The notes: generated by a model from the sequence alone, not told the origin. A stretch of DNA of 64,000 nt from Ensifer sp. BR816 (GCF_000378985.1 NZ_KB905370.1:5454799-5518798); one strand, 5' to 3'. Shown: positions 9,212-18,570, counted from the first letter of the stretch. Numbers and translations: made by a program.

Positions 9212-10662
9212 CCGGCGCCACGATCCTCGTCGCGGATGACGACGCAGCCATTCGCACCGTGCTCAACCAAGCGCTCAGTCGTGCCGGATACGATGTCCGC
9301 ATCACATCCAATGCGGCGACTCTCTGGCGCTGGATCGCCGCTGGCGATGGCGACCTCGTCGTCACCGATGTCGTAATGCCGGACGAAAACGCCTTCGATC
9401 TCCTGCCGCGGATCAAGAAAGCGCGACCCGACCTGCCGGTGCTGGTGATGAGCGCCCAGAACACCTTCATGACCGCCATCAAGGCGTCGGAGAAGGGCGC
9501 CTATGATTATCTGCCGAAACCCTTCGATCTGACCGAGCTGATCGGCATCATCGGCCGGGCGCTGGCCGAGCCGAAGCGTCGCCCCTCCAAGCTGGACGAC
9601 GATTCGCAGGATGGCATGCCGCTCGTCGGCCGTTCCGCTGCCATGCAGGAAATCTATCGCGTTCTCGCCCGGCTCATGCAGACCGACCTGACGCTGATGA
9701 TCACCGGTGAATCGGGAACCGGCAAGGAACTGGTCGCACGCGCGCTGCACGACTACGGCAAACGCAGGAATGGCCCCTTCGTCGCCATCAACATGGCGGC
9801 GATCCCGCGCGACCTGATCGAATCGGAATTGTTCGGTCACGAGAAGGGGGCATTCACCGGCGCTCAGACGCGCTCCACCGGCCGCTTCGAACAGGCCGAG
9901 GGCGGAACGCTCTTCCTCGACGAGATCGGCGACATGCCGATGGATGCGCAGACGCGGCTGCTGCGCGTGCTGCAGCAGGGCGAATACACGACCGTCGGCG
10001 GGCGCACGCCGATCCGCTCCGACGTGCGCATCGTCGCCGCGACGAACAAGGACCTGAAGCAGTCGATCAACCAGGGTCTTTTCCGCGAGGACCTCTACTA
10101 TCGCCTGAACGTCGTGCCGCTGCGCCTGCCGCCGCTGCGCGACCGCGCCGAGGATATTCCCGACCTCGTCCGGCATTTCGTCCAGCAGGCCGAAAAGGAG
10201 GGGCTCGACGTCAAGCGGTTCGACCAGGAGGCGCTGGAACTGATGAAGGCGCATCCCTGGCCGGGCAACGTTCGCGAACTCGAGAACCTCGTGCGCCGTC
10301 TGACTGCACTTTATCCACAGGACGTGATCACCCGCGAGATCATCGAGAACGAACTGCGCTCCGAGGTGCCCGACAGCCCGATCGATAAGACCGCGGCGCG
10401 GCCGGGCTCGATGTCGATCTCGCAGGCGGTCGAGGAGAACATGCGGCAGTATTTCGCAAGCTTCGGCGAGGCGTTACCGCCGACGGGCCTTTATGACCGG
10501 GTGCTTGCCGAAATGGAGTATCCGTTGATTCTCGCTGCCTTGACGGCGACGCGCGGCAATCAGATCAAGGCAGCCGATCTCCTCGGCTTGAACCGCAATA
10601 CGCTCCGTAAGAAGATCCGGGAACTGGGCGTCTCGGTCTATCGGAGCTCGCGCACGGCTTGA
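9208..10662 (+). CDS. ntrC: nitrogen regulation response regulator NtrC
   Basis: A 484-residue sigma-54 activator. Receiver domain residues 1-120 with D10/D11 acidic pocket, phospho-acceptor D54 (VVTDVVMPD) and K104-type PKPF; AAA+ domain residues about 140-380 with Walker A GESGTGKE, the sigma-54 contact loop GAFTGAQ, Walker [10 protein letters not shown] and the arginine-finger segment; C-terminal Fis-type helix-turn-helix ending [18 protein letters not shown]. It activates nitrogen-assimilation genes such as glnA/glnII, glnK-amtB and other nitrogen-scavenging genes in rhizobia. It is the third gene of the dusB-ntrB-ntrC operon; a 202-bp gap follows before ntrY. Confidence 0.97.
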   Translation: MTGATILVADDDAAIRTVLNQALSRAGYDVRITSNAATLWRWIAAGDGDLVVTDVVMPDENAFDLLPRIKKARPDLPVLVMSAQNTFMTAIKASEKGAYDYLPKPFDLTELIGIIGRALAEPKRRPSKLDDDSQDGMPLVGRSAAMQEIYRVLARLMQTDLTLMITGESGTGKELVARALHDYGKRRNGPFVAINMAAIPRDLIESELFGHEKGAFTGAQTRSTGRFEQAEGGTLFLDEIGDMPMDAQTRLLRVLQQGEYTTVGGRTPIRSDVRIVAATNKDLKQSINQGLFREDLYYRLNVVPLRLPPLRDRAEDIPDLVRHFVQQAEKEGLDVKRFDQEALELMKAHPWPGNVRELENLVRRLTALYPQDVITREIIENELRSEVPDSPIDKTAARPGSMSISQAVEENMRQYFASFGEALPPTGLYDRVLAEMEYPLILAALTATRGNQIKAADLLGLNRNTLRKKIRELGVSVYRSSRTA

Positions 10663-10864
10663 CTGCTTTGCAACACCGTTGCATTTTCGCCACAATGCGT
10701 TGCTTGAAGGGCTTGTAGGGCGATCGATTCGATCTGCATCTGGGCAATGGCGGCGGCGCATGCCGGCGTCGGTCCGGGCCGAGGCACGTTCAATATCTTG
10801 GTCCGGAATGCAGGCGAGTGTGCCGGTGTCATCGGTAGCACCGGTTTTGGGGGATGCTTTTTTC

Positions 10865-13138
10865 ATGGTGGATGGAATGGCCTTGCCATTGGGCACGGAG
10901 GACGGTGTCGCGGCTGCCCAGGATCGGCGAGCCTCCTTCGCGTTCCCGGGCCTGATGCTGGCCACCGGTGCGCTGGTCTGCGCCACCCTGTCGCTGTTCG
11001 TCCTTCTCGGCCTCACCCCCGTTCGGCCGGAACGAAACATCGTCATTGCCTGCGCGGGCATTAACGGCGTCTTCGTCGTCGGGCTGATCTATCTCATCGC
11101 CCGCGAAATTATCCGGCTGCTTCGCGCCCGCAGCAAGGGCAGGGCGGCGGCGCGGCTTCATGTGCGTATCGTCGCCCTGTTCTCGATCGTGGCGATAACA
11201 CCGGCCATCCTCGTCGCGATTTTTGCCAGCATCACTCTCGATGTCGGCCTCGATCGCTGGTTCTCGCTACGCACCCAGGCGATCGTGCGATCGTCGCTGA
11301 ACGTCGCTCAGGCCTATGTTCTGGAGAATGCCAGCTACCTCCAGGGCCAGACGGTTTCGATGGCCAACGACCTGGAGCGCAACCGTCAGCTCTACGCCCT
11401 CGACCGCACCGGCTTCACCGATCTGATGACGCGGCAGGCGCGGGGGCGCGGTATGCTCGGCGCATTCCTCGTCCGCGCCGACGGCAGCGCCATCCTGCAA
11501 GCCGATATCTCCACCGAGCGGCCCTTGCCGGCTATCCCGCAGGATGCGTTGAAAAGCACGGTCGCCGGCCAGCCGACGCTCATCCCTCCGGGCGTCACCA
11601 ACCTTGTGGGAGCCGTCGTCCCGCTTGAGAACTTTCCGGGGATTTACCTCTACACGCTTCGAAACGTCGATCCCGAAGTCATGCGCTCGATGCGGCTGAT
11701 GGAAGAGAACACCGCCGAGTACAAGACACTCGAGGCAGGGCGCACGTCGTTGCAGATCGCCTTCGGCGTTCTCTACATCGGTTTCGCGCTCATCGTGCTC
11801 CTGGCGGCGATCTGGACCGCTATCGCGGTCGCCGACCGTATCGTCCGCCCGATCCGGCAACTGATCGGCGCGGCCGACAGCGTCGCCTCCGGCAATCTCG
11901 ACGTCGTCGTGCCGGTGCGCGCCGTCGACGGCGACGTCGGAAACCTGTCGCGCACCTTCAACAAGATGGTCAGCGAGATCAGGACGCAGCAGGATCAGAT
12001 CCTTGTCGCCAAGGACGAGGTCGACCAGCGCCGCCGATTCATCGAAGCGGTGCTTTCCGGCGTCACGGCGGCCGTGATCGGCGTCGGCCGGGACCGGCGC
12101 ATCACGATCGCCAATCCCTCATCGGAGGAATTCCTGCGGAAGTCGGCTCCCGGACTGCTCGGCGCAAGTCTGCGCGAGGTGGCGCCGGAGATCGAGGAGG
12201 TGTTGGTCGAGGCGGAGAGCCGTTATCGCAACGACTACCGCAAGCAGATCAACATCATGCGCGGTGGAACCGAGCGCACGCTGAACGTTCAAGTGACCCG
12301 GGAAGAGGGCGACGGCTCGAACGGCTCCTATGTCATCACCATCGACGACATCACCGATCTGGTCATTGCACAGCGTTCGACCGCCTGGGCGGACGTCGCC
12401 CGGCGCATCGCGCACGAGATCAAGAACCCACTGACGCCGATCCAGCTTTCGGCCGAGCGCTTGAAGCGGCGCTATGGCAGGCAGATCGACCAGGAGGACA
12501 AGGCCGTGTTCGACCAGTGCACCGATACGATCGTGCGCCAGGTGGAAGACATCGGCCGGATGGTCGACGAGTTCTCGGCCTTTGCACGAATGCCGAAACC
12601 GACGAAGGAAAAGTCCGACCTGCGCTCGATCCTCAAGGATGCGGTCTTTCTGCGAGAGATGGGCAACAGCCACATCATCTTTGTTCGCGATTTCGGCGAC
12701 GACGCGCTCGAGGGCCAGTTCGACGGCCGCATGCTGGGCCAGGCCTTCGGCAATATCGTGAAGAATGCGGTGGAGGCGATCGAAGCGGTACCGGCCGAGG
12801 CGGCCCGCGGCGCACCCAGGATCCTGGTTCGCTCCCGTCGCGACGATGCGACCGGCCGCTTCGTGGTCGATGTCATCGACAACGGCAAGGGGCTGCCCAC
12901 GGAAAACCGGCACCGTATTCTGGAGCCATACATGACGATGCGCGAGAAGGGCACGGGACTGGGTCTCGCCATCGTCAAGAAGATCATCGAGGACCATGGC
13001 GGACAATTGGAATTGCACGATGCACCGGCGGATTTCGACGGCGGTGTCGGGGCGATGATCCGCGTGATCCTGCCGCCCGCCGGCGAAACCGGGGGCGACG
13101 AGACTGTGAAGGATAAGGGTAATACCAATGGCGGCTGA
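10865..13138 (+). CDS. ntrY: sensor histidine kinase NtrY
   Basis: A membrane kinase of 757 residues from the ATG at 10865, chosen because GGGGGA (10850-10855) lies nine bases upstream and the length matches rhizobial NtrY; an open frame extends back to 10679 (ATG 10808 is another option). Three to four N-terminal membrane segments lie in residues about 25-120 with a further one near 300 (FGVLYIGFALIVLLAAIW), enclosing an extracytoplasmic sensor. A HAMP domain (about 325-380), PAS domain (about 390-500), HisKA with HEIKNPLTPIQLSAERL and HATPase (NIVKNAVEAI, DNGKGLP, GTGLGLAIV) follow. It partners NtrX in nitrogen, redox and envelope control. Its last 11 bases overlap ntrX. Confidence 0.95.
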   Translation: MVDGMALPLGTEDGVAAAQDRRASFAFPGLMLATGALVCATLSLFVLLGLTPVRPERNIVIACAGINGVFVVGLIYLIAREIIRLLRARSKGRAAARLHVRIVALFSIVAITPAILVAIFASITLDVGLDRWFSLRTQAIVRSSLNVAQAYVLENASYLQGQTVSMANDLERNRQLYALDRTGFTDLMTRQARGRGMLGAFLVRADGSAILQADISTERPLPAIPQDALKSTVAGQPTLIPPGVTNLVGAVVPLENFPGIYLYTLRNVDPEVMRSMRLMEENTAEYKTLEAGRTSLQIAFGVLYIGFALIVLLAAIWTAIAVADRIVRPIRQLIGAADSVASGNLDVVVPVRAVDGDVGNLSRTFNKMVSEIRTQQDQILVAKDEVDQRRRFIEAVLSGVTAAVIGVGRDRRITIANPSSEEFLRKSAPGLLGASLREVAPEIEEVLVEAESRYRNDYRKQINIMRGGTERTLNVQVTREEGDGSNGSYVITIDDITDLVIAQRSTAWADVARRIAHEIKNPLTPIQLSAERLKRRYGRQIDQEDKAVFDQCTDTIVRQVEDIGRMVDEFSAFARMPKPTKEKSDLRSILKDAVFLREMGNSHIIFVRDFGDDALEGQFDGRMLGQAFGNIVKNAVEAIEAVPAEAARGAPRILVRSRRDDATGRFVVDVIDNGKGLPTENRHRILEPYMTMREKGTGLGLAIVKKIIEDHGGQLELHDAPADFDGGVGAMIRVILPPAGETGGDETVKDKGNTNGG

Positions 13139-14492
13139 CATTCTGGTTGTGGATGATGAGGAAGATATCCGCGAGATCGTCTCGGGCATCCTGTCGGACG
13201 AGGGCCATGAGACGCGGACGGCTTTCGACAGCGACAGCGCACTTGCGGCCATCAACGACCGCGTGCCGAGGCTGGTTTTCCTTGACATCTGGATGCAGGG
13301 CAGCCGGCTGGACGGACTGTCGCTGCTCGACGAGATCAAGAGCCGTCATCCGGATCTGCCGGTGGTCATGATTTCCGGCCACGGCAATATCGAGACGGCC
13401 GTTTCCGCGATCAAGCGCGGCGCCTACGACTTCATCGAGAAGCCGTTCAAGGCCGACCGGCTGATCCTGATTGCCGAACGGGCATTGGAGAATTCCAAGC
13501 TCAAGCGCGAGGTGTCGGAGCTCAAGAAGCGGTCCGGCGATCCGGTCGAGCTCATCGGCACGTCGGTCGCGGTCTCGCAACTGCGGCAGACGATCGAAAA
13601 GGTCGCCCCCACCAACAGCCGCATCATGATCCAGGGACCTTCCGGCTCCGGCAAGGAGCTGGTGGCGCGCATGATCCATAGGAAGTCGACGCGCGCAGCC
13701 GGACCCTTCGTCGCCTTGAACGCTGCCGCGATCACGCCGGATCGCATGGAGATCGCTCTCTTCGGCACCGAGGGCACCGCCGGCCAGCCGCGGCGCACGG
13801 GCGCGCTGGAGGAAGCCCATGGCGGTATCCTCTATCTCGACGAGGTCGGCGAGATGCCGCGTGAGACGCAGAACAAGATCCTGCGTGTGCTCGTCGACCA
13901 GCAGTTCGAGCGTGTCGGCGGTTCGAAGCGCGTCAAGGTGGACGTCCGCATCATTTCCTCGACCGCCTACAATCTCGAAAACATGATCGCCGAGGGACTC
14001 TTCCGGGAGGACCTTTATCACAGGCTGGCCGTCATCCCAGTGCGCGTTCCGGCGCTCGCCGAGCGGCGCGAGGATATCCCCTTCCTGGTCGACATGTTCA
14101 TGCGCCAGGTGAGCGAACATGCCGGCATCCGGCCGCGCAAGATCGGTGAGGATGCGCTCGCCGTGCTCCAGGCGCATGACTGGCCGGGCAATATCCGGCA
14201 GTTGCGCAATAACATCGAACGCCTGATGATCCTCGCCCGAAGCGACGGACCGGATACGCCGATCAGCGCCGACATGCTGCCGAACGAGGTAGGCGACACG
14301 CTGCCGAAGATTTCCGCCAAGGGCGACCAGCACATCATGACGCTGCCACTGCGCGAGGCGCGCGAAATGTTCGAGCGGGATTATCTGATTGCCCAGATCA
14401 ATCGCTTCGGCGGAAACATTTCGCGCACGGCGGAATTCGTCGGCATGGAGCGCTCGGCGCTTCATCGCAAGCTGAAATCGCTGGGCGTCTGA
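13128..14492 (+). CDS. ntrX: response regulator NtrX (AAA+ type, GAFTGA loop absent)
   Basis: A 454-residue regulator with receiver domain (phospho-acceptor D53 in FLDIWMQ), central AAA+ domain (Walker A GPSGSGKE, Walker B GILYLDEVGEM) and a C-terminal Fis-type helix-turn-helix (NISRTAEFVGMERSALHRKL). Where NtrC has GAFTGA this protein reads FGTEGTAGQPRRTGALE, so the loop that contacts sigma-54 is missing. Alphaproteobacterial NtrX proteins are known to act on sigma-70 promoters, and the sequence agrees. It overlaps ntrY by 11 bases and is followed 14 bases later by dat. Partner kinase is NtrY. Confidence 0.96.
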   Translation: MAADILVVDDEEDIREIVSGILSDEGHETRTAFDSDSALAAINDRVPRLVFLDIWMQGSRLDGLSLLDEIKSRHPDLPVVMISGHGNIETAVSAIKRGAYDFIEKPFKADRLILIAERALENSKLKREVSELKKRSGDPVELIGTSVAVSQLRQTIEKVAPTNSRIMIQGPSGSGKELVARMIHRKSTRAAGPFVALNAAAITPDRMEIALFGTEGTAGQPRRTGALEEAHGGILYLDEVGEMPRETQNKILRVLVDQQFERVGGSKRVKVDVRIISSTAYNLENMIAEGLFREDLYHRLAVIPVRVPALAERREDIPFLVDMFMRQVSEHAGIRPRKIGEDALAVLQAHDWPGNIRQLRNNIERLMILARSDGPDTPISADMLPNEVGDTLPKISAKGDQHIMTLPLREAREMFERDYLIAQINRFGGNISRTAEFVGMERSALHRKLKSLGV

Positions 14493-14506
14493 GGCCGCAA
14501 AGCGCA

Positions 14507-15370
14507 ATGCCGAGAACCGCCTATGTCAACGGCGCCTATGTGCCGCATTCCGAGGCCGCAATCCATGTGGAAGACCGTGGCTACCAGTTTGCCGACGGCG
14601 TCTACGAGGTCTGCGAGGTGCGCCACGGCCTCATAGTCGATCTCAGTCGCCACCTCGACCGCCTCGACCGGTCGCTGAGCGAACTCAGGATAAGCTGGCC
14701 GATGAGCCGGGCGGCCCTGATCCACGTCATTCGGGAGGTTCTGCGCCGGAACCGGGTGCGCAATGGGCTTTTCTATCTTCAGGTGACGCGCGGGGTCGCC
14801 CGGCGCGATCACGTCTTCCCGGCGCAAGACACGCCGCCGTCGATCGTCGTCACGGCGAAGCGGACGGATGCGGCCGCGATCGCCAGGAAGAATGCCGAGG
14901 GCATCGCCGCGATCACCGTGGCGGAGAACCGGTGGGACCGGGTCGATATCAAGACGGTCGGCCTTCTTCCGAACGTCCTCGCTCGCCAGAAGGCGAAGGA
15001 ACTCGGTGCGCAGGAAGCGATCTTCGTCGATGCGGACGGCATGGTCAAAGAGGGCGCGGCGACGAATGTCTGGATCGTCGACGGCGAGGGAACGTTGCTG
15101 ACGCGCCCCGCCGAGCACGGCATACTGCGCGGTATCACGCGCAGGACACTGATGGACGTTGCAAAGCCGCTCGGCCTGAAAGTGGAGGAGCGGGCATTCT
15201 CTGTCGAGGAAATGCTGGGCGCGCGGGAAGTGTTCATCACCGCCGCAACCAGCATCTGCTTTCCGGTCGTTTCGATAAACGGAAAGACGATAGGCAACGG
15301 CCACCCCGGAAGCATAGCACAGAATATTCGTGAAGCCTTTTTCGACGTTGCGGAGAAGACGGCGATTTGA
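14507..15370 (+). CDS. dat: D-amino-acid aminotransferase (class IV PLP)
   Basis: A 287-residue fold-type IV aminotransferase that interconverts D-alanine and D-glutamate, supplying cell-wall D-amino acids. The PLP lysine is K149 (VDIKTVGLLPNVLARQKA), followed by the class IV signature EAIFVDADGMVKEGAATNV and the phosphate-binding ITAATS near residues 244-249. The N-terminal EDRGYQFADGVYEV is typical of D-alanine transaminases rather than branched-chain enzymes. It follows ntrX by 14 bp and ends before a hairpin upstream of hfq, so it may ride on the ntrYX transcript. Confidence 0.9.
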   Translation: MPRTAYVNGAYVPHSEAAIHVEDRGYQFADGVYEVCEVRHGLIVDLSRHLDRLDRSLSELRISWPMSRAALIHVIREVLRRNRVRNGLFYLQVTRGVARRDHVFPAQDTPPSIVVTAKRTDAAAIARKNAEGIAAITVAENRWDRVDIKTVGLLPNVLARQKAKELGAQEAIFVDADGMVKEGAATNVWIVDGEGTLLTRPAEHGILRGITRRTLMDVAKPLGLKVEERAFSVEEMLGAREVFITAATSICFPVVSINGKTIGNGHPGSIAQNIREAFFDVAEKTAI

Positions 15371-15382
15371 TACCAAACTTGA

Positions 15383-15414
15383 AGAGGTGTCGGGGAAGGC
15401 TCTGTGACACCTCT
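15383..15414 (+). terminator. inverted repeat between dat and hfq
   Basis: AGAGGTGTC (15383-15391) pairs with GACACCTCT (15406-15414) around a 14-base loop. There is no T tract, so it may be an attenuator or mRNA 3'-end stabiliser rather than a true terminator. Confidence 0.4.
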
Positions 15415-15475
15415 GATCGCAAATTTGACAAAATGCACCGGTGCCCAAGCCGGCAAATAAGAAAGAAGCGGCGCG

Positions 15476-15718
15476 ATGGCGGAACGTTCTCAAAACTTGC
15501 AGGATCTCTTTCTCAATACGGTCCGCAAGCAAAAAATTTCATTGACCATTTTCCTTATCAATGGCGTGAAACTGACGGGTGTTGTGACATCTTTTGACAA
15601 TTTCTGTGTTCTGTTGCGCCGTGACGGCCATTCCCAGCTCGTCTACAAGCACGCCATCTCGACAATCATGCCGGGCCAGCCTCTGCAGATGTTCGAGAAT
15701 GAGGAAGCGGCCTCCTGA
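15476..15718 (+). CDS. hfq: RNA chaperone Hfq
   Basis: An 80-residue Sm-like protein that forms a hexamer and pairs small RNAs with mRNAs. The Sm1 motif ([19 protein letters not shown], with proximal-face Q and K residues) and the Sm2 motif [10 protein letters not shown] with the conserved YKHA are complete. The C-terminal tail is only about ten residues, as in other alphaproteobacteria and shorter than in E. coli. In rhizobia Hfq is needed for nifA control, uptake gene repression and symbiosis. hflX follows in the same reading frame 81 bp downstream, the usual hfq-hflX pair. Confidence 0.98.
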
Positions 15719-15799
15719 CGGGACCTGAGGATCATTAACAAGCGTAATTCGAAATCGCCGTCGTCGATCATTCCGGAGCTCGAGAAGCGCCGTGATGAC

Positions 15800-17122
15800 A
15801 TGCGCGCGGTTGTCGTCGTGCCGGTCCTCAAGAAGACCGGCAAGCAAGCCACAGACCTGGCGATGGCCACAACGCGATCGGACGAAAGCCGGCTGGAAGA
15901 GGCGACCGGGCTTGCGGTCGCCATCGACCTCGACGTCGTGCATGGCACGGTCGTCCCAGTGGCGCAGCCGAAACCCGGCACGTTGCTTGGCAGCGGAAAG
16001 ATCGAGGAAATCGGCCATATCCTGAACGAGAGGGATGCCGGCCTGGTCATCGTCGATCACCCGCTGACGCCGGTGCAGCAGCGCAATCTCGAGAAGGAAT
16101 GGAACGCCAAGGTCATCGACCGGACAGGGCTCATTCTCGAGATTTTCGGCCGGCGCGCCTCCACCAAGGAGGGCACGCTTCAGGTCGATCTCGCCCACCT
16201 TAACTATCAGAAGGGCAGGCTGGTTCGAAGCTGGACCCACCTTGAGCGCCAGCGCGGCGGCGCGGGCTTCATGGGCGGCCCGGGCGAAACGCAGATCGAA
16301 GCGGACCGTCGTCTGCTGCAGGAGAGGATCGTCCGGCTGGAGCGCGAATTGGAGCAGGTGCGGCGGACGCGCCAGCTGCATCGCTCGAAGCGCAAGAAGG
16401 TGCCGCACCCGATCGTCGCGCTGGTCGGATATACCAATGCCGGCAAGTCGACGCTGTTCAACCGGATGACCGGTGCCGGCGTGTTGGCCGAGGACATGCT
16501 CTTTGCGACGCTCGATCCGACCCTCCGGCGGCTGAAGCTGCCGCATGGCCGAATGGTCATCCTGTCCGACACCGTCGGCTTCATCTCCGACCTGCCGACG
16601 CACCTCGTCGCAGCCTTCCGCGCGACACTGGAAGAGGTGCTCGAGGCAGACCTCATTCTGCATGTCCGCGATCTCTCCGACCCGGACAATCAGGCGCAGG
16701 CAGGCGATGTGCTGCGTATCCTCGCCGATCTCGGCATTGACGAGAAGGAGGGCTCCGAGCGCATCGTTGAGGTCTGGAACAAGATCGACAGGCTCGAGCC
16801 GGAGGTGCGCGAGGCATTGGTGAACAAAGCGGCGGGCGCCGACAACACCGTCGCCGTTTCGGCGATCACCGGCGAAGGCGTCGACGATCTGTTAGCCGAA
16901 ATCGGCCAGCGGCTTTCGGGCGTCATGACCGCGTGCAACATCGTGCTCGCACTGGACCAGCTGCAATTCCTGCCCTGGATCTATGAGCACGCGATCGTCG
17001 ATGGCCGCGACGATCTCGAAGACGGTAGGGTCAGTCTCGACCTGCGCTTGACCGAGACCGAGGCCGCCGAACTCGATAGACGGCTGGGCAACGGGCCGAA
17101 GCCTGTTGCGGAGGATTGGTAG
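15800..17122 (+). CDS. hflX: ribosome-associated GTPase HflX
   Basis: A 440-residue (from the first ATG) GTPase that splits stalled 70S ribosomes after stress. The N-terminal HflX domain with GTLLGSGKIEEI and a central coiled segment (LLQERIVRLERELEQVRRTR) precede the G domain: G1 GYTNAGKST, G3 DTVGFISDLP, G4 NKID. The frame is open from just after the hfq stop (15719) with protein-like codons (PELEKRRDD before the ATG) but no ATG/GTG/TTG start there, so the real start may be 15800 or a rare codon upstream. It converges on mazG at a perfect 26-bp palindrome. Confidence 0.95.
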   Translation: MRAVVVVPVLKKTGKQATDLAMATTRSDESRLEEATGLAVAIDLDVVHGTVVPVAQPKPGTLLGSGKIEEIGHILNERDAGLVIVDHPLTPVQQRNLEKEWNAKVIDRTGLILEIFGRRASTKEGTLQVDLAHLNYQKGRLVRSWTHLERQRGGAGFMGGPGETQIEADRRLLQERIVRLERELEQVRRTRQLHRSKRKKVPHPIVALVGYTNAGKSTLFNRMTGAGVLAEDMLFATLDPTLRRLKLPHGRMVILSDTVGFISDLPTHLVAAFRATLEEVLEADLILHVRDLSDPDNQAQAGDVLRILADLGIDEKEGSERIVEVWNKIDRLEPEVREALVNKAAGADNTVAVSAITGEGVDDLLAEIGQRLSGVMTACNIVLALDQLQFLPWIYEHAIVDGRDDLEDGRVSLDLRLTETEAAELDRRLGNGPKPVAEDW

Positions 17123-17125
17123 GCG

Positions 17126-17151
17126 TGACGTAACGGCATGCCGTTACGTCA
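17126..17151. terminator. 26-bp perfect palindrome between convergent hflX and mazG
   Basis: TGACGTAACGGCA (17126-17138) is followed without a gap by its exact reverse complement (17139-17151). It begins four bases after the hflX stop and covers the mazG stop (17144-17146). Likely a bidirectional transcript end, although neither side has a strong T run. Confidence 0.55.
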
Positions 17152-17977
17152 ATTGCCTTTCGATCGCCTTTGCCGCCTGCCAAAGTTCTTCCATGCGGTC
17201 CAGCGATGCAGCATCCAGCGTCTCGCCACCGGCAGTGAGCTCGCGCTCGATATGGCCGAAGCGGCGCCGGAATTTGGTGTTGGTTCCGCGCAGTGCCATT
17301 TCCGGATCGGTACCGATATGGCGGCCGATATTGACCAGCGCGAAGATCAGGTCGCCGAGTTCGTCGGCAACCTTTCGCCGATCGCCGTCCTTCAGCGCCT
17401 GGCGCAACTCGCCGATTTCCTCCTCGACCTTGTCGAGGATCGGTTCCGGCTCCGACCAGTCGAAGCCGACTTTGGCCGCGCGCTCCTGAAGCTTGAGCGC
17501 TTCGACCAGCGCCGGAAAACTCCGCTGCACCGAGCCGAGATGTCCGGAATGCTCCTCCAGCAGCAGGCCGCGGCGCATGCGGCGTTGCTGCCGGTCGGCC
17601 TTCTCGGCCTGCTTGATCTCGTCCCATTGCAGCTTGACCGCCTCGGGCGTATCGGCGTCGGAGCGGGCAAAGACATGCGGGTGGCGGCGGATCATCTTGC
17701 GGGTGACGGCTTCCACGACGTCGCCGAAGGAGAATTCGCCGGCCTCGTCCGCCATCTGCGCGTGATAGACCACCTGCAGCAGCAGGTCGCCGAGCTCGTC
17801 GCAGAGATCGTCCATGTCATGGCGCTCGATCGCGTCGGCGACCTCGTAGGCTTCCTCGATCGTGTAGGGTTTGATCGTCTCGAAGGTCTGGACGATATCC
17901 CAGGGACAGCCGGTCTTCGGGTGACGAAGCGCGACCATGATATCGATGAGGCGTTGAGTATCGCGAGAAGGTTCCAT
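17144..17977 (-). CDS. mazG: nucleoside triphosphate pyrophosphohydrolase MazG
   Basis: A 277-residue protein with two tandem MazG domains. The N-terminal one has the metal-binding helices (YTIEEAYEVADAI and CDELGDLLLQVVYHAQ) and the C-terminal one repeats them (KVEEEIGELRQAL and VADELGDLIFALVNIGRHI). It hydrolyses NTPs to NMPs and pyrophosphate, cleansing the pool and tuning ppGpp-related responses in E. coli. The ATG at 17977 lies five bases after the end of the deaminase gene, so the two form a minus-strand operon; the open frame extending further upstream is a shadow of that gene. Confidence 0.95.
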   Translation of the reverse strand: MEPSRDTQRLIDIMVALRHPKTGCPWDIVQTFETIKPYTIEEAYEVADAIERHDMDDLCDELGDLLLQVVYHAQMADEAGEFSFGDVVEAVTRKMIRRHPHVFARSDADTPEAVKLQWDEIKQAEKADRQQRRMRRGLLLEEHSGHLGSVQRSFPALVEALKLQERAAKVGFDWSEPEPILDKVEEEIGELRQALKDGDRRKVADELGDLIFALVNIGRHIGTDPEMALRGTNTKFRRRFGHIERELTAGGETLDAASLDRMEELWQAAKAIERQLT

Positions 17978-17982
17978 CGGAC

Positions 17983-18570
17983 TCAGTTCAGCGGTATGGC
18001 GTTGTTGTTCTTGCCCGCCTGATACGTGTCGGACAGGCGGTTGTAGCGATCGCGGATGCGCGCATCCTGCGCCGCGAGCCGCTTTGCGGTTTCCGGATCG
18101 GCATCCTGCATAAGCGCTGCAATGGAGGCCGACTTCCAGAAGGCGTTTTCCCGGGCATAGCCGCCCGGCTCGAGCCGGAAGACTTCCTTGAGGATCTTCA
18201 GGTCGTGCGGGATCGAGAAACTGTCGCGCGAATCCTGGTGGCTGAAAAAGTAGTAGAAATTGTCGAAACCGGCCCAGGTGATCGCCGAGAGACACATGGA
18301 GCAGGGCTCGTGCGTCGACAGGAAGATGAGTTCGCGCGTGTCGGGCTTCTCCGCCATCTCGTAGAAGCGCTTCAGCGTATGGACCTCCCCATGCCACAAG
18401 GGGTTCTCGGTCTCGTTGTTGGTCTCGGCCAGCACGAGCGATAGATCGGCCTTGCGCAGGATCGCCGCACCGAACACCTTGTTGCCTGCCGCCACCCCCT
18501 TCTCGGTCAAGGGGAGTATATCGGTTTCGATGACCGCCAGCAGCCGCTCGGCCAATTCGGATGTCTTCAT
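17983..18570 (-). CDS. nucleoside deaminase-family protein (CDA fold)
   Basis: A 195-residue zinc deaminase of the cytidine deaminase superfamily: H60-x-E62 (WHGEVHTL) and P-C90-x-x-C93 (HEPCSMC) are the complete metal and proton-shuttle set. The sequence after this (ITWAGFDNFYYFFSHQDSRD) differs from TadA, and it has an extra C-terminal helix, so it is a distinct branch whose substrate (guanine, cytosine, nucleoside or other) cannot be told. Start at 18570 (MKTSELAERL) fits the domain start; an in-frame ATG at 18678 adds an unlikely Pro/Arg-rich leader. It is upstream of mazG, suggesting nucleotide clean-up. Confidence 0.85.
   Translation of the reverse strand: MKTSELAERLLAVIETDILPLTEKGVAAGNKVFGAAILRKADLSLVLAETNNETENPLWHGEVHTLKRFYEMAEKPDTRELIFLSTHEPCSMCLSAITWAGFDNFYYFFSHQDSRDSFSIPHDLKILKEVFRLEPGGYARENAFWKSASIAALMQDADPETAKRLAAQDARIRDRYNRLSDTYQAGKNNNAIPLN

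Noticed and set aside
12984..14507. A 507-codon antisense frame across ntrX
   Set aside because: Low-complexity composition, no motif, and fully inside a well-supported gene on the other strand.
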